Counted from the stretch's first letter, positions 1 through 9,381 are shown. The stretch: DNA of 25,812 nucleotides from Linderina pennispora (GCF_002104995.1 NW_024468397.1:1-25812), one strand, 5' to 3'. Numbers and translations: made by a program. Notes: a model not told the origin generated them from the sequence alone.

Positions 1-642
1 TAAGATGAAAGGGTGGATGTGCACTCCAAAATGGAGGTGGAATGATCACATGCACCACTGCTGCTCGGATAGTAAGGCCTCCACCATGCCGCCTTCCATA
101 TTCGCGAAGAGAAAGATGGCTGGCGTTCGCCGCAGCCAGCAGGAAAGTAGGCCAGCGCCGGGATATGCGAGTGTTTCGCAGTTATTCCTGGCGGGCAGCC
201 GTGTATTTGATGGCGCTCTGCTCGTTGTTCTTGGCAGTCCGCCGCGCAATTCATCTATAACACATCACATATCACATATCAATCGCGAGCCATTTTTGGG
301 CAGTATATGATCGCCCCTCCCTCACGGATATTTATCAAGGTTCAGACCTCTGGACCCAGGGGAGTGATCCATCGCGCGCGCACTGCGCAAATGTGGCAGA
401 GTGGCAACTCCGCTCCGCTCGCTTCAGAACTCAAGGGCATAGCTCGAAGCAGTCACGACAGCCCAGCTGACCGGCACTGTTGAAAGCAAAAAAGTAAGGA
501 TCTGCAGCGGCCAACTCGCAACCTCGAAGAATAGACAGCATCCTGGCCTGCGGCGTCTCAGACAAGAGGGGGTGTTGGCAACCACCCCCCTTGCTCTCCC
601 CCCACCCTGTGAAATCTCTGGTCAAGTAAGCCTGCTTGGGAC
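1..642. other. Intergenic region upstream of the first gene
   Basis: No convincing gene is visible here. The open frames are short, overlap one another on both strands and read as low-complexity shadows. The stretch contains a small CACATCACATATCACATATC repeat near 261-280 and C-rich runs near 583-605. It probably holds the upstream promoter of the gene that starts at 880. Confidence 0.5.
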
Positions 643-650
643 TATAAAAG
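643..650 (+). promoter_or_regulatory. TATA box of the first gene
   Basis: TATAAAAG lies 230 bases before the ATG at 880 and is followed by a pyrimidine-rich stretch (670-720) typical of a fungal transcription start region. A second A/T-rich match (TTTATAAAACAG) lies at about 727-738. A GTGAGT at 748 could be the donor of a 5'-leader intron, but I cannot place its acceptor. Confidence 0.5.
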
Positions 651-879
651 AACCGGCGATTTCGCAGCCTTTTTTCCTCTACTTTTTTCCTGGAGCGGCT
701 TCTTTGCCTACCTTTATTTCAAAACTTTTTATAAAACAGCAGTTACAGTGAGTAAAGCTCTACGCATACAGACTTTTTGTTACTCTGCTTCTCTTTTCTC
801 CACTTCGTTTACCCACACACGCTATTATTACTTTATACTTGATTTACATCTCGCTCAACCATGCGGAACGACATGTTCG

Positions 880-2331
880 ATGAGTCAGCTCTGCTGGGAC
901 TTCGTACCACCCGAGGAGAAGCTCTACGTCGAGAGCCGCAAGACGCTCAACTACGTGAAGACCGGACTCAAGCGCCTGATTCTGCTGATGCGCAAGCTTG
1001 AACACTTCAGGTAAGACACCGGTTCGTGCTCGGGCTATTTCTGTAACAGGAAATTCGGGTAAAGGGAGAGGACGTGGTTGGGCCCTGTTACATGTCTCGG
1101 TCTGGGATGGGCGATGAACACAGCCGATCATTTTTTGGTACTACCTAGTCGGCACATCTACTTTTGTGGGCAAAGAGATGGCGAATGTTGATGCTGTGCG
1201 GGCGCATGTAGACACATCTCTGCAAAGGAAAACTTTTTGACGCGGAGCAAAAGCCGCACGTTTTTTGATGCATAATTGAATCTGCGGGGGGATGTGTGCC
1301 GCGCGAAGAAAAGGAGAATGCTGATTTTTGACATGCTACTGCGCCGCTAGCTATTTCGCGTTTACTTTCTTTTCTGCACAGCTGTCTCTCCTCCTTCCCA
1401 GCCCAGCGACGCGAGTCTAAAAACACCTGAAGAAAAAGCGGTCGCATGTTTTGTCCGCCATCCCACTCACGCCGCTGCTGAGCACCGCGTGTGAGCCAAA
1501 GGGACAAGTGACCCGCCCTCTCCGCACCACCTCCCCATCCCTCCTCAACTGGCAGCAGCGGAGCGCATGGAGGAAATCCTCTACTCCGGCCTAGTCATGC
1601 TCAGACACGCTCTGTTCCCTTTGTTCTCAGCCCTCACGTGCCTGCCCACGACCGCTAGGCACTCTCTTTGAGCCATTGGGCCATTATAAATAGGACGCGC
1701 CTCCAGTAGTGAGTGCGCTGCCGCAGCATTTTGGAAACAGTATGTACTAAACATGTGCCGGACCCGTTCTTTTTCTCTGCACTATTCTAGACGCAATCCA
1801 TTGGGCGGCCCCATGTGCAAGCAGATGGAGACTCAGATTTACCATCAGTCGCTGCTGCTGAGACGGCACCAGCAGGCACTGAGCGACATGGTCGAGTCCT
1901 ACAACCGCCAGCTCGAGGACGCAGAGTCGACAGCATCCGAGATCTCGGAGCAGTCGCAGACCTCGTCGTCGTACGCCGACTGGGAGGAGGTCATCGCCAT
2001 GTCAAAGATGCCCATCCACCTCATCGCCTGCCGCCCACGCTCGGTGCATGGCTTTGCCGACAAAGCAGGGCGCTCGCAGTTTTTTGCTGTTCCCGAAGAC
2101 TCACAGGCAGCCTCGCCTGAAGCCTCGTCAATCCACCTGACATGCGACCAGAAGTGGTTCCCGACGCAGATGACTCCGCCGCTGGAGGAGGTTATCGAGC
2201 TCAAGGCCAGGATTAAGGAGCTCGAGAAGTCGCCGCTGTTCACCACCTCGCCGTTTGCCATCAAGGATTCGCGCCAGATGGGACACGCACTCGGCACCCA
2301 CCAGCAGCACACGCCGCTGTCGCTTCCATGA
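880..2331 (+). CDS. Two-exon gene, protein of unknown function (223 aa)
   Basis: I do not recognise this protein. Exon 1 is 880-1010 and exon 2 is 1791-2331. The join is supported by a GTAAGA donor right after CACTTCAG, a TTCTAG acceptor, and matching phase 2, which gives 224 codons including the stop. The N-terminal exon is a charged, amphipathic helix-like segment (WDFVPPEEKLYVESRKTLNY). Exon 2 continues with a likely helical or coiled-coil part (METQIYHQSLLLRRHQQALS), an acidic serine-rich stretch (about residues 85-100), and a C-terminal part containing a second short helix (LEEVIELKARIKELEK). There is no signal peptide or membrane segment. Out-of-frame ATGs at 861 and 873 precede the chosen start; ATG 861 has the better context and opens an overlapping reading frame of roughly 45 codons. 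An alternative start at 1753 would use the TATA box inside the intron. Confidence 0.6.
1011..1790 (+). other. Intron, 780 bases, phase 2
   Basis: The donor is GTAAGA and the acceptor TTCTAG. It is about eight times longer than the Argonaute intron in this window. Its 3' end contains a consensus TATA box (1685-1692), so it may also hold a second promoter. The open frames inside look like shadows. Confidence 0.6.
1685..1692 (+). promoter_or_regulatory. TATA box inside the intron (candidate second promoter)
   Basis: TATAAATA is a full consensus match, 61 bases before an ATG at 1753. That ATG reads through the splice acceptor, in frame, into exon 2. A transcript from here would replace the 43 residues of exon 1 with about a dozen different ones. 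Usage is inferred. Confidence 0.4.
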
Positions 2332-2625
2332 AAATATGCACAAACCACTCACGTCTATGCCCTCACGCGCTGTAATTACCCACTCCTCCTCATGTAGTAT
2401 ACTCTATGCCTCTCCCTCATGCCACTTTTCCCATTTTCCTATTCACTTTTGCTATAGCACAATTTCACTTTTGTAAATTCATCTTCCCCCGACATACGAC
2501 TCATCTACCTCGCAGAGGAGACGGTGCAGTTGAAATTGGATAAAGCAAATTTAATATATGCACGCTGCACCCGAAAAAGATAGGCATTACTACCTAAAAC
2601 GCGACGGATTACCCGCAAACTCGCG

Positions 2626-3721
2626 CTATGGGCTGGTGTAGTTGATGTCGCGCAAAAATGCTGCTGCATTCGCTGCACTCTCGTTGTCCAGCGGCGAGTC
2701 CCACCTGTCAAACTCGTTTACGGCAAGCTGGCAGATCCGCTGGATCCGCCCCCGATTCCGCAGATTATTTCGGCTGCTTCTGCACGTCTTGTAATATGCA
2801 CGCCAATCAGTGCTCTGCACCGGCGACCACTCGTACGTGGCCAAGAACAGCGCACGCCAGAAGCCAGCCATCTTCACAGCCTGTCTACATGTGCTACGCA
2901 GCGCAGTAAGCGACTGCATGTCCATGTACCGCAGCACTTCCACCTGGCACTCAGCGGGTAGGCAGAGCAGCGGCGACTGCAGCTGCTGATGGCAAGGCGA
3001 CTCGGGAGCGGCCAGCGCGCAGTATCCAGCGGCGCCGACGATCTTTGCGCTGCTGGGCGGCTCCGGGATCGACATCGGACAGCTGACCATAAACCCAAGC
3101 TCCGCAAACTCTGGCAGCTGCCCATTGTTCATGCACGCCTCCAGCCGCTCAGCAAACAGCTGTTCGTCAACAGTCTTCTGACAGGCAAGCGGACGCATGA
3201 ACACATTCAGCGCAATGCCTGTGAAAGTCCACGCTACCTGCGCCCGCTGAAGCTCACTACACAGAATCTCCAAGCAGACATGGTGTGCTGGCTGCCCGAC
3301 CACCAGGTACTGTGCGAAGTCGTCAAGCAGCAGGCCGTCGACTGGAATCCGCGGCACTGTTTTTTGTCAATTGGAACCGCGACAGCATGAAGCCAATGAA
3401 GCTCAGCTTCGACTCGCTTTTGGCGTAGGCGATGTGCGTCGAGCGATCGCTTGACCACCGCTCGCTTTCGTCAGTTATGCCGGTTAACAGGTTAAGGATG
3501 CGCATGTTGCTCAGGAACTCAGCGTCTCTCCATGCCGCCAGCAAGGCTACCCGGGTAACGTACACAAAGGGTTTTAATGCGCTGTCAGCTCCTGTGCCAC
3601 CCCGGGCATTTCTTTGTTGCTGTTTTGAGCCCCGTGAGTTGTACTTACCGTCGGTGGGCGGCGGCGCCATGTACTTTCTCTCGCACACGCCGCAGATGGC
3701 GCAGGTGTAGATTCGGCCCAT
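2626..3721 (-). CDS. F-box protein gene interrupted by one frameshift
   Basis: Two minus-strand frames form one gene. The first part runs from the ATG at 3721 (frame stop at 3323) and the second ends at 2626. They join at a six-A run (3360-3365 on the plus strand); removing one A would fuse them smoothly. The joined protein would be about 365 aa. The N-terminus has a cysteine cluster (CAICGVCERKY). The F-box lies in the C-terminal half (LLCLPAECQVEVLRYMDMQS, followed by LTALRSTCR and FWRALFLATYEW), as expected for a Skp1-binding ubiquitin-ligase adaptor. A 57-base candidate intron (3648-3592, GTAAGT...CACAG) lies in frame with no stop, so it may be spliced or retained. The break could be a sequencing error, real decay or a shifty site. 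I do not recognise the segments outside the F-box. Confidence 0.65.
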
Positions 3722-4417
3722 GTTGTATGTGGTGGTGTGTAGTGGCAGTGGTTTTCAGAAAAATTACAAAGAGTGAAGCAACAATGCTCCTGGCTCCTTT
3801 TGCCAATCTGCGGGTGCTTCAGACCTCGCTCGAGAACGAGAGGCGTCCATCTTTCTGTCTAAAGAGGAAATTGCTCGACCGGTTTTGTTCATTTTGGCAC
3901 TCTTTTCTCCCCAGATTGATGGGCTTGCGCGTGACTGGGCTTGCTCCTTGGAATATTACTTGCGGACTACCCAGACTAATGTTTCGCTGGTCCCGCCTCT
4001 TTGGCTACCCCTTCCCTCGAGTGCCCTCACATTTTTCGTTGCGCGAGAGCCACTGTGAAGGCAACACATACTGAAGAAGGGATGCCTGCGGGCTTTGCTG
4101 CAAATTTGGAGAGAGCCCAGATGCACATCGATAAGCGGCTTTGCCAAATACCGGCATCCTTCGGCACACTGCCGATGGCAAACTGGTAACCTATGGCCCA
4201 CGCTATCTATAGCATGCGCATAAATTTGGACCAGTACCAAGTGCTGTCCAGTTTTCGCCAATGGCTGGGCTTTTGCCAAGCCGTTCGATGTTTCTTCTAC
4301 GTCTACACCCCGGAACACAATGTACATCGGCAACCTGGCAGATCACTCGTCCTCCTGCATTACATCGCAGCTACCGGCATGTGGTTACTTTTATCGCTAC
4401 GGCTCTATCAGAAGTGG
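3722..4417. other. Divergent intergenic region
   Basis: This separates the minus-strand F-box gene from the plus-strand orphan gene. A plus-strand ATG at 3784 opens about 97 codons, but the composition and lack of any recognisable motif suggest chance. No RNA gene is visible. Confidence 0.4.
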
Positions 4418-4424
4418 TATAAAA
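4418..4424 (+). promoter_or_regulatory. TATA box of the orphan gene
   Basis: TATAAAA lies 77 bases before the ATG at 4495. It fits a short leader starting around 4450. Confidence 0.6.
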
Positions 4425-4494
4425 TGATGCCTCTACCTCTACACCTTGCTTGTCTCAGCAGCTAAGTTTTCATCCATCGCATTCAAGTAGTAAC

Positions 4495-5379
4495 ATGTCT
4501 TCATCTAGCCTTACTGACCCTCGGACCGGCGCAAGCGACGCTCCGTCCACCGATACGGCTACCAGCAAACCCACCGCCTCCGCCCCACCTGTGCTTGAGC
4601 TTTTGGATATTCTGACACATATCAAAACAGTGATGAGCACTAAATTACCTCCACTGATGCTCGCCGTCTACAAAGACATGCTCACCCATACTATCAACAA
4701 GCATAATCTGAATGCCACTATGCCTACTATCTCTGGCGACTTGAAGGAGGATATAGCCAACCAGTGTGATTCAATGTCAAAATTCTCCGAAAAGGCTGAG
4801 ATGTTTATCCAGACTACCTCCAAACTTGTAGTTGACTATATAGAATTCACTTCTGACATCATTCAAAGCTCTACGCGAACTGTCAAGGACACGTCTGATA
4901 ATATCTTAAATGATTCCCAGATGGTGCTGTTCAATATCGCAGATTTTGCTGTCGGACCGAGTAAATATCTAACCAAATTAGCACCAGAGTCGATGCCTTC
5001 TTCACAACGAGTGAGGTATTGGAAGGCTCTACTTTGCTTATACGCCCCTCCTCTTGTGCAGTATTTTGTTGAAACAGAGATCAAGGATATAACCGGTCTC
5101 ACAGATATGCTATGCAAGCTTAATAGGGCCTTCACTATTAACTCCTCCATCCAAACCATTAATCAAGAAAGGGAGTTCGCGAATTCAAGTGATGTTAAGT
5201 TGCGTGATATCGTAGCAAAGTTTACCGTGCATCAAAACTACAACTTGCACAACAAGTTCTGCGGTGTTGCGATGCTGGCTGCTGTTTGTACACATTCTCA
5301 GCAAATGAGAATTGTGAAAATGCTTGGACCAAAGAATCTACAACCATTAGCATCCATTAACTTTTGTGGCTATTACTAA
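4495..5379 (+). CDS. Orphan protein, intact member of a tandem pair (294 aa)
   Basis: This is a single-exon gene that I do not recognise. The ATG at 4495 is the first in frame after the TATA box (4418-4424). The first 32 or so residues are rich in S, T, P and A. The rest looks mostly helical, with no clear membrane segment or signal peptide. Its neighbour at 5946-6796 is a decayed copy. Blocks kept in both are AVYKDML/SAYKEIL, TINKHN/TISKHN, KDTSD/QDTSD, LYAPPLVQY/LHAPPLVKY and a cysteine-bearing C-terminal block (MLAAVCTHSQQ/NLAACCTEAQQ). These conserved blocks suggest a real, constrained protein family. Codons end in A or T far more often than in the Argonaute or ILV1 genes nearby, which fits a fast-evolving or lineage-specific gene. 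No function can be assigned. Confidence 0.75.
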   Translation: MSSSSLTDPRTGASDAPSTDTATSKPTASAPPVLELLDILTHIKTVMSTKLPPLMLAVYKDMLTHTINKHNLNATMPTISGDLKEDIANQCDSMSKFSEKAEMFIQTTSKLVVDYIEFTSDIIQSSTRTVKDTSDNILNDSQMVLFNIADFAVGPSKYLTKLAPESMPSSQRVRYWKALLCLYAPPLVQYFVETEIKDITGLTDMLCKLNRAFTINSSIQTINQEREFANSSDVKLRDIVAKFTVHQNYNLHNKFCGVAMLAAVCTHSQQMRIVKMLGPKNLQPLASINFCGYY

Positions 5380-5699
5380 TGAAATCTTTTAATATGCAGC
5401 ACGCAATGTAAATGCCTTTATAACTTATATACTAGCTTGTATTTAACTCACACATTAAACTTGTATAAAAGCTTCATTCTGTGCCAATAAATTAGTATCG
5501 GCATAGCCACATTCTTCAACAAGACAATGTTGTGAAATACAACAGATCATTTAAGCTCCAAGGCCGAACGGTAGTTGCCGGCGCAACAACCCCAAATGGA
5601 GCTGCAGTGGTGATCTTCGGTATGAATCCATCTGCGTGCCAATTCTTCCTTACCACTGCACAAACCTAGCATTCTCTTCTCTAGCTGCTACCCGAAAAG

Positions 5700-5784
5700 G
5701 GCACTCTGGTGGTCACTGGACCATTGCGGATTTGAAGCGCTTTTTCAAGAGAATCATCCCTCAAGCTGCTAGGCACTCTGGTGG
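5700..5784 (+). repeat. Direct repeat GGCACTCTGGTGG, two copies
   Basis: The 13-base unit occurs at 5700-5712 and 5772-5784, 72 bases apart. Each copy follows an AGCTGCTA motif. The pair sits just upstream of the TATA box at 5818, where paired transcription-factor sites would be expected. I did not see it upstream of the intact copy at 4495. Confidence 0.55.
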
Positions 5785-5811
5785 CAGCCGGGCCTCAGTC
5801 CAGCCACCAGA
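5777..5811. repeat. Inverted repeat, 9-base arms
   Basis: TCTGGTGGC (5777-5785) is perfectly complementary to GCCACCAGA (5803-5811), with a 17-base spacer. It overlaps the second direct repeat and ends 7 bases before the TATA box. It may be a palindromic operator or a hairpin. Confidence 0.55.
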
Positions 5812-5817
5812 TACGAG

Positions 5818-5824
5818 TATAAAT
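5818..5824 (+). promoter_or_regulatory. TATA box of the decayed orphan copy
   Basis: TATAAAT lies 128 bases before the ATG at 5946. The promoter seems to be retained although the coding frame is broken. Confidence 0.5.
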
Positions 5825-5945
5825 TGGAGTAGCTAGGCGTGGCCACCGTGGATCCGTCATCAACGGCCATCGTTCTTTTCCTACTTTGCGTATTCAATTT
5901 ATTCGTATTCTCGAGTAGAACTGCCAGTTTCCTATCATTCTAACC

Positions 5946-6796
5946 ATGAATACTTCTCCTAACATCGCTACTCCGTCTACAGAAGTAGATTCGCCGTCAC
6001 GGATCCATCCAGCAACTGGACAGCTGGAACGGTTGCAGAGTATCAACAACAAGATGAGCAGCGGGCTCTCATCCTTACTCCTCTCAGCATATAAGGAAAT
6101 ACTTGTTGACTATATCAAAGCACAATGTCGCTTTATTTCTACCTTCCACTGCCGGCCCTGTGAGAGATAATTTCACCAACCAGCATGACCAGTCGCTTGT
6201 GCTATCCGAGAGGGTGGACAAGCTGGACAAAGCTGTGGCTGAGCTTATATTGGACTATCGCCATATTGCTGATGATATTATTAAAAGTGCAGCAGGGGTA
6301 GGTCAGGATACATCAGATGCGAAATCAACTAATCCTAGATTTGTCCATTTCATCCTCTTCAAATTTTTCGAGTCCTCTATCCAGTACCTAGATGCTAGAT
6401 TCCATAGGTGCAGCACAGAAAGGCCACTACTTGAAAGAGTTGCTTATCCTCCATGCTCCTCCTCTCGTCAAATACTACATCGATAATGACCTCAAAGGCG
6501 TAACCAACTCTACTATGATTGGACATCTGCTTGACAAGGACCTTCGTTATAGATATGGAATCACCTATTGGCTGAAGTCCGAAAGAGACTGGGCTAGCTC
6601 GTGCAAGAGACCGCTCAATGAGGTTGTATCACACTTCTCGCATCATAGGAGTGGCGTCTCTGGAAACAGATATTGTTCCCTGCGTAATTTGGCTGCTTGC
6701 TGCACTGAAGCGCAGCAGAAACAACTCGTAAGCTATTTACACAAGAGTGGTATTAAGCGGGTTGCTGACCACAACTTTGCATTGAGCTATTTTTAA
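5946..6796 (+). pseudogene. Decayed tandem copy of the orphan gene at 4495
   Basis: Homology to the 4495-5379 protein runs through three frames in order: 5946 to about 6110, then to about 6395, then to the stop at 6796. Each step is a net +1 shift, at about 6100-6115 and about 6385-6410. In the first frame SAYKEIL matches AVYKDML. In the second, TISKHN and the following NQHDQS match TINKHN and NQCDS. In the third, LHAPPLVKYYIDNDLKGV matches LYAPPLVQYFVETEIKDI, and the C-terminal block is also present. Apart from the two shifts the frames are open, so decay is recent or the shifts are assembly errors. The ATG, TATA box and stop are all still present. No intron explains the shifts, because homology is continuous across both points. 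Confidence 0.75.
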
Positions 6797-7079
6797 TCTT
6801 GACTATCAGCCGACATTTTACATTCCAATATTTTCATTTACGTACCTTCATTAAAGTATTTGACATGAACCTTTGCAGGAATCTACATCCTATGTATAAT
6901 TAAAATTATTATCGGTGAGAGTCGACTCAGTAGAGTGCTGGGCCACCCCGATATCAGAGAAAGCAACTTTTCCTGGGTGTCGGATTCCCTAAACATTGTT
7001 TAGCCAATTCAGTTCATGTGTGATGAATACAAGTGAAGTAAGGTGATGCATCAAGCAATCAGTTGCATCAAAGGCAAGT

Positions 7080-7602
7080 TCAAGCATTTCGCCCACCTTT
7101 GTCAGCTGCTACACAGAAATGGAAGGGCAGCCAGGTATTTAAATGTACCAGTGCGGCTGAAACGAGCACATTCTTTCTGCCACTCATCTCTGGTTCCCAA
7201 TTCTTCAACCACTGTCTATAACGCTCATAACATACTAGGCCCAGGCGTAAGTAGGGACGATGTGCAATAGATCGCACAAATTCCTCAAGTGCAGTAAATG
7301 CTCTATCAATCTGCCGCACCCAATTGTTCTCTTTGAGCCCCATCGTACCCAGCGACAAAAACTTGCCTCACAGGCTGAAGAGGTCACAAGCAAAGTCGAA
7401 CTGTATGCTGTTCGGTAGCGATTTGCCATATATTTATAAAAGGCAAAAAACTGAAAATGAATAATTGAGCAGTTTCGAGGAAAATATCGATGTTATTGAC
7501 TTTAAGGTCGACATTCTGCAAAGGGATGGTGGCAGACCGGCACTTGGGTAGCAGCCTGTTGTTGCGAGCAGAATATTGAAGTAAATTCATCTTTGTCAGC
7601 AT
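7080..7602 (-). pseudogene. Possible coding relic, minus strand
   Basis: Two adjacent minus-strand frames have protein-like composition. One runs from 7602 to 7384 (with NLLQYSARNNRLLPKC and VDLKVNNIDIFLETAQL). The other runs from about 7410 to 7080 (with WVRQIDRAFTALEEFVR and LVCYERYRQWLKNWEPEM) and is broken by a TGA near 7372. They read as one decayed gene with a frameshift and a stop, but I recognise no family. It could also be chance in an A/T-rich region. Confidence 0.3.
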
Positions 7603-7693
7603 GATTTTCTAAGGTCTTCAAAAAAGATATAGCTAAAAAGGAATAAAAAGGAAGTGCTACAGCTCACAAGCACTGGATTCTAGACCCCTCCTT

Positions 7694-7714
7694 ATCATGA
7701 CATCGTGTCATGAT
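7694..7714. repeat. Near-perfect palindrome, 9-base arms with a 3-base spacer
   Basis: ATCATGACA (7694-7702) and TGTCATGAT (7706-7714) are perfect reverse complements around TCG. It could be a dimeric protein-binding site or a small hairpin. It lies in the gap downstream of the receptor gene. Confidence 0.6.
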
Positions 7715-8081
7715 TCTGATTGATGCAATGCGCCAGCTGACGGGGGATCCCTGTGTTCCTTACAGGTCTGAATCTGTGTCTATGGTCTCCACATTGGGGT
7801 CAGAGCGCTTATCGTTACACACCTATCCCGGCGCATGGTCATCGGCTCTGGGGGTGGCAGCGATGTCCGCCCCGACATGCACACAGCAATATAGAGATAT
7901 TGGCAATACGGCATATCTCTTACCACACCTAGTTTGTTGCCCTCCAGCTGCTGAGGTGGAAGAGAATGATTACAGGGACCAGGTATCTATTTCTGACATA
8001 CTGGCCAACATCGGTGCGGTCAACAAGGTGATCCCTTTCCATGAAACAAAGCAAGGCATTATTTATACACAGCATGCTTGA
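7710..8081 (+). CDS. Doubtful small open frame (123 aa)
   Basis: This ATG-started frame fills the gap between the palindrome and the convergent stop of the receptor gene. I recognise no domain. The composition is mixed, with six cysteines, no membrane segment and an acidic part near residue 90 (EVEENDYRDQ). No TATA box is convincing. It may be a small gene or a chance frame; I lean towards chance. Confidence 0.2.
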   Translation: MILIDAMRQLTGDPCVPYRSESVSMVSTLGSERLSLHTYPGAWSSALGVAAMSAPTCTQQYRDIGNTAYLLPHLVCCPPAAEVEENDYRDQVSISDILANIGAVNKVIPFHETKQGIIYTQHA

Positions 8082-8087
8082 AAACCA

Positions 8088-9296
8088 CTACAGAACGCGA
8101 GGGCTATACGACCTTTTCGAACTTGCTTGTTGGTTTCCGGGATACATATCATTTGGATCGAATGCTGGTGAGTAGCTCAGTCGCTGGATGGCTGGGACGA
8201 CACTGTCCCGGTCGATTTCAGAGATATCGTCATCCTGGACGTCAAGATGCCGACTATATGCCTGCTGTTCTTGTGATGTCCGATCCAGGGCCATGCTTGA
8301 ATCTTCAACGCCATAGAGCTGTTTGTGTAGATTTCGCATATGTGCCTGCTGTGCAACAATACCATCAGTGTACATGGTTTCCAGGAGGTCCCGAAGCATT
8401 TCCTTGCGCCTGAACATGTGGCCAAAGATAGGCTTGCCCAGAATCAGCCAAGTGTACGAGTTGAGAAGAATTGTGTTGCAAAATGCAAGCATAACGCGAC
8501 CCCACAGCTGCGACATACCGTTCGGCACCATTATCCCAATGTCGAGCACCAGAAGAAGGGTGAACAGAGACAGTGTCCAGACAGCCATGCGAAACTCGTT
8601 GAATGCTTTGGCTACTGAGCGCATTCTAAAGTACATGGCCCAGGCGATAATAATCATCACAGCAAAGTAGGTGTACGCCGCTGACAAGTAGGAGTAGTTG
8701 TACTTGCACGCTAGCGTTCCGTCATCGGCTATGACAATGCGTGCAGTTTGGGTTTCTGGTAGGAGCTGGCCGACAGTCACAATAATAAATGCAGGCAGCC
8801 AGAACATGACCAGCGGCCACCAGTGCAGGACAAACAACCGCAGATCGCACCGCTTGGACCTGTATGTTTTGCGGGTAATGAATACGCGGTAGTAGACCAC
8901 CAGTCGCATGTTCATAAAGGACAAAAATATGCCGAGTCCACAGCATGTCAGCATCCAGCCGACCCAGAAGAAACAGTGGCGTCCGATACCGTAGAATCCA
9001 ACCATGTCGTCGGCAAGACTGAATGATACACTAAACACCATGCTACCAATGGCAATACCTGAGGTCAGGAACACTTGCTTGCACTTGATTGGGAGATATG
9101 ACCGGTGGATGATAGCGTACGCAATCAGGAACACATTGATGAGGTCAATTCCGAGGGTGGTATAAAAGATGGCTTTTTCTGCATTGGTCGCAATATGGTA
9201 CGGAAGCCTTCGCGTGTGCAGTTTGGGCATTTTTAGTGAAATTATAAGAAACAAACCAACTAGAGTAGCGAGGGTAGAATAGTAAGAGCGTGCCAT
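8088..9296 (-). CDS. Seven-transmembrane receptor-like protein (402 aa from the first ATG)
   Basis: The protein has eight hydrophobic segments at about residues 6-21, 43-63, 75-95, 107-128, 154-177, 204-222, 237-258 and 266-287. The first is short, so the core may be a seven-helix receptor. A cytoplasmic-loop motif (RMRSVAKAFNEFR, about 224-236) resembles the loop of 7TM receptors of the RGS-associated type. The polar, serine-rich tail of about 110 residues has no RGS domain that I can see. It would act at the plasma membrane or an internal membrane, probably upstream of G proteins; this is inferred from topology only. The start is uncertain. The frame is open for 30 codons before this ATG, back to a CAG acceptor at 9387 (first codons FGPKKREDLLYW), so the true gene probably begins further upstream. 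Confidence 0.65.
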   Translation of the reverse strand: MARSYYSTLATLVGLFLIISLKMPKLHTRRLPYHIATNAEKAIFYTTLGIDLINVFLIAYAIIHRSYLPIKCKQVFLTSGIAIGSMVFSVSFSLADDMVGFYGIGRHCFFWVGWMLTCCGLGIFLSFMNMRLVVYYRVFITRKTYRSKRCDLRLFVLHWWPLVMFWLPAFIIVTVGQLLPETQTARIVIADDGTLACKYNYSYLSAAYTYFAVMIIIAWAMYFRMRSVAKAFNEFRMAVWTLSLFTLLLVLDIGIMVPNGMSQLWGRVMLAFCNTILLNSYTWLILGKPIFGHMFRRKEMLRDLLETMYTDGIVAQQAHMRNLHKQLYGVEDSSMALDRTSQEQQAYSRHLDVQDDDISEIDRDSVVPAIQRLSYSPAFDPNDMYPGNQQASSKRSYSPRVL

Positions 9297-9381
9297 AGTG
9301 CCGTCCACGAAACTGTGGCGCCAGGTGGCAAGGGCTTTATTGCGGGTCGTCCAATACAACAGATCCTCGCGTTTCTTTGGT

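Noticed and set aside
3359-3366. Programmed -1 frameshift at A AAA AAC in the F-box gene
   Set aside because: A -1 shift enters a different, non-matching frame; the coding continuation needs +1.
3784-4074. Plus-strand frame of about 97 codons between the F-box and orphan genes
   Set aside because: It has an ATG but no recognisable motif and no TATA box at a fitting distance.
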